In this document: positions 34,254 to 45,748 of the stretch, one piece after another
Layout of the letters: the number at the start of each line of letters is the position of its first letter
Numbering within the stretch: the first letter of the stretch is position 1
Assembly: GCA_011037195.1 (NCBI GenBank)
Contig: JAAEAF010000246.1
Coordinates: 62,001 to 126,000 of the forward strand
DNA from: Triatoma infestans
Taxonomy: Eukaryota > Arthropoda > Insecta > Hemiptera > Reduviidae
Reading direction: 5' to 3'
DNA length: 64,000 nucleotides
The notes under the pieces: generated by a model
Told to the model about the DNA's origin: nothing
What the model saw: only the letters and a program-made list of their open reading frames with translations
Database searches by the model: none
Position numbers and translations under genes: made by a program

Positions 34254-34450
34254 GCCGGGTGCCTGATGGCGTGGGACCTAAGCCTATGTGGATTTTATCC
34301 CCCCCGATGCCCCCCATATCATCCCCTTAGTTAATCTCCCCCGGTAGCTTACCGGTCAGTTTACAATATCCAAAGATATTCTTAAACTACAACTCGCCCA
34401 GACAATCCTGCGAGAGTGGTGCCCTCCCAAATACGCGAAACCTAGTACAG
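34207..34450 (-). mobile_element. Possible LINE 3' end with (AAT)n tail
   Basis: A (TTA)n tract at 34207-34252 is followed by GC-rich DNA with 'gtcccacgccatcaggcac' (minus) and long C runs. That arrangement, trinucleotide tail then GC-rich non-coding end, is typical of I/R1-type LINE 3' termini. No coding motif was found, so the call is weak. Confidence 0.3.
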
Positions 34451-34463
34451 CGAAACGGGAAAT

Positions 34464-35075
34464 TGCAGACAAAGGTAAAAACCTTCATGCTACAGAAATA
34501 ACAATAAAGTGAGTAACATTGACTTAATATAAAGCTAATATCCCTAAAATATACACAAATAAACAATAGATAAACCTTAAATATGGCAGTATCCCAGGAT
34601 CTTTTTAATGGAGCCACAGATTCCAAATAGCCAATCCATTTAACCGTTCGCTATATCCCATTAAGTTTTTTTTCTAAAATTCTAATCCTTTTCAAACTTT
34701 ACGATGTTTATGAATGTATATTTGTTATTTTAAACTTCAAACAGTTTTTTCCCTTTTTAATGGTTTGTTAGAATTTTGAAAATAAACGTAGTTTAAAACT
34801 GTTAATATAATTGGTTTGTTTATTATATTAAATAAAGTGACTTGGATAATAATGGAAATCTATACAAATTAAATGAATCTGGAAAGGAATGATGTTGAAA
34901 GAGACCAATCGACATGGAACAAGATAAAGAAGAAGAAAAATTAAAGTAATATTTTGCACTAAATAGTTCAAAAGGAAAAAAAAAAAAAACTTCCTATTAC
35001 TTCATCGAAATGTTGATATTCTGGCACAATTATACATTAACACTGAAAGCAGTGTGTATATTTGGGACAGCATAT
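34464..35075. repeat. ~610 bp duplicated segment, copy 2
   Basis: Near-identical to 4651-5260 in the same orientation. The right edge is followed by 'cagaaacattacgttcaaat', which is foldback-element sequence, whereas copy 1 runs into Rep-A. The left edges also differ. Confidence 0.75.
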
Positions 35076-35185
35076 CAGAAACATTACGTTCAAATGAACT
35101 CTCTACACGTTCTGACGATGGATGAAAATCCAAAACCGGTCAGGAAGAAAAATGAATATGCATGCTACGACGAATAAAATACCAG
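35076..35185 (+). repeat. Foldback-arm copy with hammerhead-like motif
   Basis: Matches 34085-34206 ('gaaacattacgttcaaatga', 'atgcatgctacgacga') less a short deletion. The motif at 35112-35141 is CTGACGA, T, GGAT/ATCC hairpin, AAAAC, CGGTC. Confidence 0.55.
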
Positions 35186-35199
35186 GAATATTCTTTAAC

Positions 35200-35810
35200 T
35201 TAAAATTTTAGGAAGATGCCCCTACCTATACAGGTAGGTAAAAGTGATTACATTTTAGTTCAAAAGAGAGCGCCAAACCGATACCTATATTTGAATTTTA
35301 AAACGCCATAAATTCTGCTGACTTCCTAAAATCAATTGTTTTTTTGGTAAAATGTTTCAAATAAAAGTGATTGGTGTTTATCTGTGCAATTACAAGGGAA
35401 AATCGTTTAGTTTTAAGGGAAATCGTTATAGTCGTTTTCGAGAAAATTCTAAAAAAAAAAAGAAGAAAGTCATACATCAAGTTAACCTATTTTATTCAAA
35501 TTTGAAATTCTACAAATGATACATTGTATTAAAGTGGTAAACTGGAGGAAAGCTTAACGTTATTGTTCCCCCAGATCCTCAAAAATTCAATCATTTAAAA
35601 AAATTAATCTTAAAATTTAAAAAAAAAAAATATAATGATCTATATATGTGGATGACATACATACAAGTTTAAAGAAAACCGGTGAATTTTTTTTTTTTTT
35701 TTTTAAGAAAATCAAGAAAAACTATTTAGTAAAGTCGCAATCCGGTTGATGGATTTAAAACAAAACGATACTGTCACATACAGGGAGGTGAAACGGAATA
35801 TCAAGCTTGA
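35200..35810 (+). repeat. Rep-A fragments, diverged
   Basis: 'aagtggtaaactggaggaaa', 'gaaaaactatttagtaaagt' and 'ggtgaaacggaatatcaagc' are Rep-A blocks. The last is interrupted by the LTR at 35811 and resumes at 36316 ('ttgagatg', 'ttttcgtttttt'). Confidence 0.5.
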
Positions 35811-36315
35811 TATGATATGTGCCAGAAATATAGAAATATATTTTATTTGAAATATATCAAAATTATAAAGAAAATCTAACATTCGCTGGCAAAAAGGATA
35901 GACACAGGTAGAAGACTACCGTTACAATGGAGTTCAAAGGACCTGGTTAGCTTGTCTTTTCACCCCTTCTCATAGGGGAAGATTTGAACTAACAAGAGAA
36001 GGCATTCTTTCAGGACAATCTGAATTAGACATTCTACCAGCAAACATCAGTGCCAATACTTTAAGTGTTAACCTTCAAGTAAAAATCAACCTAACTAGTT
36101 TCCACGATATATTAATAAATTTATACGTTCATTGCAAATAACTTGTAGTTATTATTTTAATAGAATAAATTTATTGTAAACAGTGGTGACTACTTATACT
36201 TATTTCTAATATTTCTCCCTCTTAAAGCTTACATACACACAAGCCCTTTAGTAAACCGCTCACGCCACAAGCTACTACTGCACAAACAACAAACCACACC
36301 AACAACAACATTTCA
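35811..36315 (+). mobile_element. Solo LTR (family L1)
   Basis: 505 bp, starts TATGATATGTGCCAGAAAT (cf. TGTGATGGATGCC in other copies) and ends AACATTTCA. TTGA flanks it on both sides (35807-35810, 36316-36319). Inserted in Rep-A. The first G of the TG terminus is mutated. Confidence 0.8.
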
Positions 36316-36480
36316 TTGAGATGTGTTTAAGATTTTTCGTTTTTTAAATTTTTCTTCACACATACACACACAATACACCCAGCATTCGCAAAAAACATTT
36401 GTTTTCCTTCTCAAAACAGGTATTCCCAGTGAAAACTCAATTTCGAAAATTTGATTCATGGAGTTAGAAAAAGTAAAAAA
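36316..36480 (+). repeat. Rep-A end, right of the LTR
   Basis: 'gatttttcgttttttaaatt', a CA-rich stretch, 'ggtattcccagtgaaaactc' and 'ggagttagaaaaagtaaaaa': the Rep-A right terminus. Confidence 0.55.
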
Positions 36481-36635
36481 AAAAACTCTTATAATACACC
36501 AAGTTTTAGGAAAATCATGGTAGTAGCTATTTTTGGAGAAATTCTGAAAAACTAAAGAAATAAATAGTTGAATGAAGTAGCACTTCTAGTTCGGCAAATC
36601 ATATTAAAAGTATCCCTTTATTGTGATCTGATTGA

Positions 36636-37223
36636 TGTAATGGAAGAAGCCAAATGGAAAAATAGAAATAACTGGAAATATATTTTATATTTTAAATAAA
36701 TTCAGTTTTTAAAAGGAAATTTGTACATTGGCTGGCAAAGGGTGCAAACGCAGGTACAAGATACCGTTACAAGAGAGAACGGAGAACTCAGTCATTCTTT
36801 GTCTTTTAACCCCTTCTAGAAATCACATATAAAGGGCAGATTTTAACTACCAAGAGAAGCATTATTTCACCAGTTTATTCCAAGGCATTCATACAGTATT
36901 CATTCGAGAGAGAACATCAGTGCCAGTTAGTGTTAATTGAACGTGCTAAATTAGAGGAAAGCTTAACGTTATTGTTCCCCCCAGATCACCAAAAATTTAA
37001 TTATTTAAAAAAAAAATATTAAAATTGGAATGTGAATACGCGAGTTTAAATCAATCAAGCGCAAGAACTGTATATTTATAAGCTTATTATTGTGATATTG
37101 AAAAGTGGTGGACTTCTTCATTATATCTTAAACATCTATCTCTTTAAAATATATACACACATAAGCCCTTTCAACAACGCTCTCGCTACACTACTACATA
37201 TAACACTCACCAGTCACATTACA
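36636..37223 (+). mobile_element. Solo LTR, L1-related
   Basis: 588 bp, TGTAATGGAAGAAG to CACATTACA. It shares 'cataagccctttcaacaacg' near its end with other family members. Flanks TTGA (left) and TTCA (right) differ by one base. Blocks resembling Rep-A lie inside (about 36945-36990), so some rearrangement is possible. Confidence 0.65.
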
Positions 37224-37319
37224 TTCAATAACAAATTTGAGCTTACTGGTTACAGTTTCTTTTGGTTTTTGTCATATATTATAACAAATTTATAAATCCA
37301 CACAAAAATCTAAGAAAAT

Positions 37320-38130
37320 TACTTTCAAATTCTATGGGAATTTAAAAGAAAATTCCACGTAAGAGTTCAATTTTTGAAAAACTGACGCAATCAAATAGTT
37401 CTGTTTATTCCAGAGAGGAGTGAATACAAAATTCCCCATTTTCTACAATGTATAACAATGTAGGGCCATCGATTCTGGCGTCTTATCATTAAACTAATAA
37501 TTTCTAAAGTTTCTAACAGAATCATACGTTAATCTGTTAACACATACAACAAGAAGAAGAGATAAAATGTAGACGGAAACATCATCTCTATGGTAACATA
37601 TTCATTGGAATAACAGTGTTTATTATAGCAGGCCTAGTATTTACATCAGTTCCTCCCTCAAGGGCTCTTTATACATACCAACATACAAAACACACATGTA
37701 TTATCAACAAACCGTACTAAATCAACTCTCTACTAACCTGAAACACAACCTAAATCATTTATATTTGTACAAAAAAAACTATAAGCTATAACCAAATTTA
37801 TAAACTAACATGTTTGAATTCAACTTTGGCACGATTTCTATTCAAATAAACAGTAATATCAGTATATACCAACAAATAAAATACTGTACAGTATTGAAAT
37901 ACAAAATAGTTTTAACTAAATGTTGTTATTTACTTTGGTTTGAATAAATCACAGCCAAGGTTTTCATTAACGGTAAGAACTGTAAACTCAAGGTATAATT
38001 TGATTACTTTAATATTTCAATATTATGGAAAGCCGAGGGCTATTTTAATCAAAAATAAATCTAAAGGATGATTTTATTTATATCAAACAACCTATGGAAC
38101 CAATCATTAAACGACGCTTTTATTGAACCT
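37320..38130. other. AT-rich DNA, nothing recognised
   Basis: No gene, RNA or repeat boundary is visible. Confidence 0.4.
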
Positions 38131-38246
38131 GTAGTGGAAGAAGCAAATGGAAAAATAAAAATAAATTGAAAATATATTTATATTAAGGATAAGGATAATG
38201 AGATTCGGTCTTAACTTAAATTTTTGCCAACGTTTCAACAAATATG

Positions 38247-38480
38247 TCCTCACGCGTTGGTCTAGTGGCTAGCGCACTCGCCTTCCGTGCGAGAATTCAA
38301 GGTTCGATTCCCATGAGGGCAAAGTCGGTGTTGACCCAGCAGCGTGATAAAAAGTGGGAAGCTACAGTGAGTAGCGCCCTAGGTAGCGGAATTAAACGGT
38401 GTGGGAACTGCGCGTTCTTACCACACGCCTCCCATTCAAATCGCTGTCTGGCAAGCCTTGGTCCTTCATGGGCTCTTGCG
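38247..38480 (+). repeat. tRNA-derived SINE in the foldback
   Basis: 38247-38321 folds as a tRNA: acceptor CCTCA/TGAGG, A box TGGTCTAGTGGCTAGC, a perfectly paired anticodon stem CTCGC/GCGAG with loop CTTCCGT (anticodon TCC, Gly-like), and B box GGTTCGATTCC. A GC-rich non-tRNA body follows (to about 38485), ending at a T run. The better fold suggests a younger SINE, or a tRNA pseudogene, compared with those at 1167 and 10010. Confidence 0.65.
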
Positions 38481-38820
38481 CCATAGGGTTTTTTTTTTTT
38501 TTTTTTATTAGGTTTTCGACAAATTATTGTCTTATCAAGGCATAAAAATTAGAAATGTTATAAAATCTTCAAAACATGACAACTTCAACTTATATATAAG
38601 GAAACATTAATAGGTGGGAACACCTCAACACCACAGAGAATGATTTTCTGAATGATGATTTTCTGAATGAATGAATGATTCTCTGTGGTGTTGAGGTGTT
38701 CCTACCTAGTTATTGTTCCTTAAATATAAGTTAAAGTTGTCACGTTTTGAAGATTTTATAACATTTCTTATTTTTATGCCTTGATAAAGACAATATATTT
38801 GTCGAAACGTTGGCAAAAAA

Positions 38821-38852
38821 TTAAGTTTTTTTTTTTTTTTTTTTTTTTTTTT
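38821..38852. repeat. T run in the foldback's right arm
   Basis: A ~26 bp T run interrupts the right outer arm; the left arm lacks it. Confidence 0.8.
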
Positions 38853-39932
38853 GACCGAATCTCACTATCCTTATCCATCACATTTAAGAACGGTAGAGAA
38901 GAATCTTCCATTATATTTATATTTTAAATAATCAGTTTTAAAAGGAAAGTTCGCTGGCAAAGGGTCAAAACGCAGATACAAGACACCGTTACATGAGAGG
39001 TCGGAAAACTCAGCCATCTTTGTCTTTTAACTCCTTCTAGAAATCAAATATAAAGGTGAGGTTTTAACTACCAAGAGGAGCATTATTTTACCAGTCGTCT
39101 TACAACATTCAACCAATATTCATTCGAGCGAGAACTGCCAGTTACTGTTACGAGAATATTTGAGTTTAAATCAAAGTGCAAGTATTCGGTATATTTATAA
39201 CCTTTTTACATTCGTTACAATTAACTTGTAGTGGTTATTTTAAGTGAATATATTTTTTGTAAATAATGGTGACTTCTCAATTATTTCTTATATTTCTCTC
39301 TTCTCTAAAATATACACACACATAAGCCCTTTCAACAACACTCGAGCCACACTCAACACAACAAACAACATTCACACATCCAACCAATCACATTCCACAA
39401 ATCTTTAGACGCACTGGTACAATTACTATTTTAATGTTATATTAATATTGGGTAGTGAATTTTTCAGGTTAATAAATAACAAATGTTGCAATGAGAGTGT
39501 TGAAGAAAAAATTCTAATATATGAGCATTAAGGCTGGAGATCCAGTCTACGGAGACCAATACATGTTAAGTAAATTGAAGAATACCAAATTGTGGCTGGA
39601 ATTCAATCGCAACAAAACGATACAGTCTTTAATTGTGACAATTTAATAGTCAATTGTTGGAATCTTCATTCCAGCACCAAATTGACATATTGAGGAACCA
39701 GATTGAAGTAACTATAGAAAATCCGTTACGGGAGATCAGTCACAAAAAATATCAATAAGGTAGTCATTCATGCTCTGGGTACTGACTGTGCAGTTATTTA
39801 ATGAATGGTGCATGTCTTGAAGAGTAGCGTTACCGTTTTCACCAAGACGCAAGTAATATAATTTGACACCTCCCAATAAGACTGACTAAATACCAATTCC
39901 GTCTAAAACCGGTTATGAGGGCGCGTTGGGAG

Positions 39933-40447
39933 AGCAGTGGAAGAAGAAATGCAAAAATAAATAGTTTTGAAAAATATTTTAAGTGAAATAATTTTGGCAA
40001 AAATAATGTATTTTAGAGTCAGGTACTATAATTTAAGGTCATTGCTGCTAAAGAGACAAAGGCACAGGAATCCGTTAAAAATAACAATGCCACTTGGCCA
40101 ACTGTTTTGTAAGAGAAGGCATTCTTTCAAGACATTCTGCCCTCTGCCTTCTAACAAGAACAGTTTGTTGTAGACACCGAACCAGAACACTTCAGGAATC
40201 GCTATCTTAGAATCAGTGCATTTCCACAATATATTAATAAGTTTATAATATCTTTGCAATAACTTGTAGTTATTATTTTATTAGAATATATTTATTGTTA
40301 GCAGTGGTGACTACTTTCTTATTTCTGATTCACTCTCTTAAACATATAAACATATATACCTACAAGCCCTTTTACTAAACCGCTCGTGCTACACCAACTA
40401 CAACAAACACACAAGCCACAACACTACATCACACCAACAACATTTCA
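39933..40447 (+). mobile_element. Solo LTR, L1-related
   Basis: 515 bp, AGCAGTGGAAGAAG (mutated TG terminus) to AACATTTCA. GGAG flanks both ends (39929-39932, 40448-40451). It carries 'caagcccttttactaaacc' and 'gctcgtgctacacc'. The family's 'gaatcgct...cttagaatcagtgc' block is retained. Confidence 0.8.
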
Positions 40448-40451
40448 GGAG

Positions 40452-41342
40452 TATATTTGGATGGATATTACCTCTGGAGATCACATATAGAAAACACCAT
40501 TGTTAAACGTGAAAAAAATCTGAATTTTGTGAGGGGCTTTTTTATTTTTATTTTTTTTATTTTATGCAAAATTTTATACATATTTCCATTTTCGAAATTT
40601 TACACTCTTTCAATAATAACACGTTGCAAAAATTGAAAAATTAAATTTAAGAAAGAAATTTGCTTCACGATTTCAAATTAATTACTAAACTATTCTTTTC
40701 ACACCATGTTCATTTTATAATCTAACCCGGAGATTGTACGTAAAAAAACTAAATATTAAATCCGATTACAAAATTACATAGATATAGTGAGCTGCGAATT
40801 CAAGCTGTTACATTTTCAGTCCAAAAACCTCAACTACTTGACAACAGACTGAAAAGAGGAGAAGGGAAACAGAGATATCACAAGACTAGAAAATAATAGT
40901 AATAAAAAAAAAATAAAGCCAAAAGTGAAAGATTTAACAAAGTATACGGTTCTCTAAAAAGGAAATTTTTTACAAGAAAATGAAATTTAAAAAAAATATA
41001 TACATTTCTTAAAAATTTTTGGTGCACATAAATATTTTCTTATCGGTGAAAATTATTTTTTTAAACAATTTAAAAACAAATATATAAATAAAAAAAAAAA
41101 AATCTCTCTGGGCATCTATAAGAGACCAAAGTAAATCACGCAACCATTAACTAACCGTTGGGTATTGTATATTAGGTCGTACAGGCACAGGAAGTATTTT
41201 GAATATTCTGAAAATTAACATTCGATTATTTTTTTTATGATTATTTAATTGAAGAATGACGTGTATATTTAATATTTATATGACGTGAATACCTTTAATA
41301 TTTAATGGAACAACAATAAGTTTTATAGATCAATTTTTTCCA
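40452..41342. other. Non-repetitive AT-rich DNA
   Basis: One of the few stretches without recognised mobile-element sequence. No ORF with a motif is visible. It could be an intron of the exon-like stretch that follows. Confidence 0.35.
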
Positions 41343-41450
41343 GAATCGTTCGGATTACGCCGCCGCTAAAAGCTTTACGAAATGAAGATAATGCAAATAT
41401 TTCACTTTATCAGGAGAAGGTTAAGGAATGGTCACAGAAAACCTTTTAAA
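41343..41450 (+). other. Candidate terminal coding exon
   Basis: A polypyrimidine run and AG (tttttttccag-like, ending at 41342/41343) precede a 35-codon frame beginning I-V-R-I-T-P-P-L-K-A-L-R and ending Q-K-T-F then TAA. Its amino-acid mix is ordinary and charged, unlike the low-complexity ORFs nearby. I recognise no domain and found no matching upstream exon in the window. Chance remains quite possible. Confidence 0.3.
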
Positions 41451-41511
41451 GACAAAAAAAAAAAATTATTTATTATAGCTCTATGTTTCAGGTGCCATGG
41501 GGGCTCTAGCA

Positions 41512-41961
41512 TCAGGGGCTCTTCAGGGAGGAGAATGGTGTGTACATTATGAAGGTACACGGATTGAACAATATAGAAATCAAGTAATTAAGGTTTGATA
41601 AAATATAATACTGTAAACGGTAAATAGGAATATCAATGTGTACCTTCACAATACAACATACCTTTTTCCTACGCTGAAGGGTTTCCCCATGAAAGGCATC
41701 TTTGGTACCATAAACGTAGAACAAACATAATAAAGAATCTTTTTTTTTTTTTTTGAAAGGCTTTCTTCGACGATTTCCGTATTGTAAAAACTTCCCCTTA
41801 TAATCTAAAAACTGAAGATTTAGGAAACATCGAGGAGGCCAACACCGAATAAGGTTGTAGCGTCGTGTAAGAGAAGAAGAACTATGATGGTTGTTCTGAT
41901 AAAAAAATAATTCTCCGAACAAATTGTCGTGCACTAGCTTTAAGTTGTTTCCATTGTCCAT
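41512..41961 (-). other. Exon-like ORF with a good splice donor
   Basis: A 149-codon minus-strand frame starts MDNGNNLKL at 41961. At about 41660 the sequence AAAAAG|GTATGT is a strong donor match, so only the first ~100 codons would be coding. A 14 bp A/T run encoding poly-Lys (41740-41753) is suspicious. No domain is recognised. It may be a host first exon or chance. Confidence 0.3.
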
Positions 41962-43018
41962 GATTCCGTCAATAAATTGGAAAACCCGCTACCTCCGGAC
42001 AGATATATACAACTATATACGTATAATACAACACTGCCCGGCCATCCCCCCTACGATATCTAATATTCAAAGAGAAAATTTTGAATTTTGATAAGGGTTT
42101 CTCTACATGCAGACATGTTAGATTCTATTTTATATAAAGATATGCAATATGTGTTATGTATTGTAAAAACCAAGTGAAGGATTAAACAAAATTTTAGTTT
42201 CATCGTCCTTCGTAATAGTGTGCTGCATCTACGGTGATGCAAGTGTGATATAAAAAAAGAAGTTTGAGGACTAGTGCAAAAATCTCAGTTTGAGATTTTT
42301 TTTTATCACAATCTAACGTCCTCTAAGCAGCTTCTCTAATTTAGCAAGGAAACTGTGTCAAGCTAATTGCCTTGTACAAGTGTCACCAAAACTAAATGAA
42401 TAGCATTAGAAGTAATAATCCAATTAGCATAATTATTAATAAGGACGAATTGAAACAAACACTGAAGAAAGGATAAAAGTTCATAACTAAGGGGGATAAA
42501 AGTTTCATAGTAAAGCTTGTAAATACAATGTCAGGCTGACATTGAGCTGTGTTAAAAAATTATAGAAAATATCACGAAAACAAATGGTATTACAGAGTTA
42601 TCTTGGACAATCATGGTTGATACCGCTACCAATTGCTAACCTTAACAGTTAGGTCTGTTGCATAACTTTGATAGTTAATCGAATTATACATTATTCTTCT
42701 CATCTCATCCTAATAACCCTTCTAAATAATAAACTCATTTTTTTCTGCGCTTTGCAATTACACATTTAAATTACACTTCGTCCCATTACTGTCAATTTTT
42801 CAACAACGAAATCTAAATTCCCATATTTGCATGTGTGACTTAACGAGGTCATAGTTTTTAAGAAGAAATAAAGAAACATTTCGTGAAGAACATTCCGGAT
42901 TACAAGTGATTCCTCAGCGGTCATGCTAATAGCTTGAATTATAAAGTAATCAGAAATATCACACATTCTTTAATAGAGCAAATGAACCAAGAGTAAAAAT
43001 ATCTTGTTTGTATATTCA
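41962..43018. other. AT-rich DNA, nothing recognised
   Basis: A short GC-rich patch (gcccggccatcccccctacg, about 42038) stands out. No gene or repeat end is visible. Confidence 0.4.
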
Positions 43019-44064
43019 ATAAAAATCTGGTGTGAACCATTCACACAACTTTCTCTTACTCCAGTTCTCAAAATTATAACAAACATATTTATAGTTTGTT
43101 GTTTATAGTATAGTGTTGTATAGGTTATAGTATTGTTTTATAATTTAATGAAATTTGTTGAAAACTAAAAAAAACTATTCAGTAAAAGCGCACTTCCGGT
43201 TTACTGATTTCCTTCAAACTCGGAATTTTGGCGATCTATTTATTTCTAATTAATTTCATTTGGATGATAGAGTTGTATAATCAAGTATGATACCACTTTA
43301 GAGGAAGCTGTAACCCTACCCCTCTCCTAAAAGTGACCTAAATGAATTTTTTCCAGAGAAATGTTTTATTTAAAAGTTGTAGATCATTGTATGTTTAGTT
43401 TATATGTGTAGTTTCAAGAAAATCGTCGGGGCCATTTTTGAGAAAATCGCGAAAAAGTGAAAACATCATTTAGTAAAGTGTTAAAACAAAAGCACTTCCG
43501 GTTATCCGATTGTCCTCAAATTCGGAATTTCAACAACATATTTTATTCTAATTAACATTATTTAAATGACCGAATTGTGTAATAAACTGAAATAGCACTT
43601 TAGAGGTTAACCTAACCCCACCATTCCCAAAAGTGCCCTTAAATGAATTTTCTCAGAGAAATGTTTCAAATAAAAGTTGTAGCCCCTTGTATATGCAGTT
43701 GATGTATCAAGTTTAAAGAAAATCGTTGGAGCTATTTTTGAGAAAAACGCAAAGAAGTAAAAAAAACAACTAGTAAAGTGGTACTTCCGGTTGAGGAATT
43801 TTGACAGATAACGCACAGTCAGATCGCATGGTGATAACTAAACGGAATATCAAGTTTTCAGCTTTTCTACGGTTTTTTCGTTTTTGAGCATGCTGTTCAC
43901 ACCCACACACACACACACACACCACACCACACACACACCATTTGCTAAAAACCACTTTTTTGGACTCAGGGGACCTCAAAACGGATATTTCCGGTGAAAA
44001 CTCAATATCGAAAATTTGACACGATTACAATACTTCCTCTTACTAGGAGTAAGAGAAAATAAAA
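43019..44064 (+). repeat. Rep-A full-length copy
   Basis: 'aaaatctggtgtgaaccatt' to 'ttactaggagtaagagaaaa'. ACTTCCGGT at about 43193, 43495 and 43786 marks three internal units. A CA tract at 43901-43937 is at the standard position. Immediately followed by another full copy. Confidence 0.8.
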
Positions 44065-44096
44065 CATGTTCATAATTTAATGCGACTTAAATTAAA

Positions 44097-45024
44097 AAAA
44101 AAAAAATCTGGTGTGAAACACTCACACAACTTTCTCTTACTTCAGTTTTCAAAATTATAATTGACAAATTTTATACTTTGTGTATCAAATTTAATGAAAT
44201 CGTCGAAAACTGAAAAAACTGTTCGGTAAAAGCGCACATCCGATTTACTAATTTTCTTGAAGCTCGGAATTTTGGCCATCTATTTATTTCTAATTAATTT
44301 TGTTTGTATGGTAGATTTGTATAATCAACTACGATACCCCAACCCTCCCCTAAAGGTGCCCTTAAATGAATTTTCTCAGAGACATGATATAGATAAAAGT
44401 TGCAGCACTTTGATGTTTAGTTAATATACCAAGTTTGAGAAAATCGTCGGATCCATTTTTGAGAAAATCGTGAAAAAGTGGAAAAAAAAAAAAATTTAGT
44501 AAAGTGGTAAACTAAACGTACTTCCGGTCATCCGATTTTTTCAAACTCGGAATTTCAACCATATATTTAATTCTAATTAACATTATTCAGATGACAGAAT
44601 TGTCTAATAAGGTGAAATAGCACTTTAGATGAAAACCTAACCCCACCACTCCCCCAAGCTATTTGTAAATGGAATTACTATAATAACAAGTTTAAGGAAT
44701 ATCGTCGGACCCATTTTTGAGAAAATTGCAAAAAAGTAAAAAAAAAACCAACTGGTTAAGTGGTACTTCCGGTTGAGGAATTTTGACAGATAACGTACTG
44801 TCATATCCCATGAGGATACCTAAAAGGAATATGAAGTTTCAACTTTCTACGGTTTTTCGTTTTTGAGCTATGCTGTTCACATACACACACAGACAATTTT
44901 CTAAAAACCACTTTTTTTTTGGACTCAGCGGACCTCAAAACGGATATTTCCGGTGAAAACTAGATATAAAAAATTTGACACGATTACAATACTTCCTGTT
45001 ACCAGGAGTAAGGGAAAGTAAAAA
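44097..45024 (+). repeat. Rep-A full-length copy, adjacent tandem
   Basis: Same orientation as the preceding copy and only ~32 bp away. It is shorter because of deletions in the first and second units. It ends 'taccaggagtaagggaaagt'. Two whole copies side by side suggest either tandem duplication or repeated insertion into Rep-A ends. Confidence 0.8.
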
Positions 45025-45451
45025 TAATAGTTAGCAGCTGTTAACGATGATGAAGTAGTATTTCACCAAAGCAATTAAAATAATAATAATATTAATAATA
45101 TAAGTTATAATAATTTATATTATAAAACAGGTGGTAACTATGCCAAAAATAGTGGCCAAAATAAAAATATTAATCTGGCAAGGATTGTTTGTATGTCTAA
45201 GAATAAAAAACGGTTTAGAAAAAATATAATTTTATGTAAAATGATTAAAAAAAATGTATCTTCACATGTCTATTTGTTCTACATGTAGAGGGGTGCCAAT
45301 TATCTACCCCACAGAAGAACGTGATTACATTATAGTCCAGAAGAGTGTTCCAATAACATTGAAAACAAACTTCACATAACACTTGAAATTTAACGCCTAA
45401 AATATTCCGCAGAACGGCTTTCAAAGGATTCAAATAAAATTGATAGTTTTG
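45025..45451. other. AT-rich DNA, nothing recognised
   Basis: No motif or repeat edge was recognised. Confidence 0.35.
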
Positions 45452-45748
45452 TATATGTTACCGGCAAAGTATGAAATCATACTTTCATATAATATCTAAA
45501 AACGTTAGGCAATGTGTAGAATTTACCCCATTTCTCTAATTTGCCTAGGCATCCTATAGAATGCCTACGGCGAAGCTGGCAAAGTAACCTTCTCTGTACA
45601 GCTAGTTCGTGAGGTTATGTGTTCAGGTTGTACCGTGTGGTTTATAGTTCGTGTGGAAGTGTTTCGATGCCGTTTTGAGGGGGAACTGCGGAAAAGAAGA
45701 AATAGTAGAGCAAAGAATAGTGTATTTTTAACAGATGAACGTTACCAC

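Larger units (their letters stand above)
38177..38882. mobile_element. Foldback element with long arms
   Basis: Outer arms: 'ggataaggataatgagattc' and 'tttgccaacgtttcaacaaa' at 38178-38245 are inverted at 38785-38880, the right arm carrying a ~26 bp T run. Inner arms: 38510-38650 ('ttgtcttatcaaggcataaa' ... 'cacctcaacaccacagagaa') are inverted at 38670-38800, giving a near-perfect ~130 bp palindrome with a small loop of ATGAATG-type repeats. A tRNA-derived SINE head lies between the outer left and inner left arms. Confidence 0.75.
38132..39414 (+). mobile_element. Solo LTR, L1-related, split by a foldback insertion
   Basis: The first ~45 bp (TGTAGTGGAAGAAGC, 38132-38176) and the remainder (38912-39414, ending near CACATTCCA) match the LTR at 36636-37223 in order. 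A ~735 bp foldback element sits between. No clean target duplication was seen for the LTR. Confidence 0.65.
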
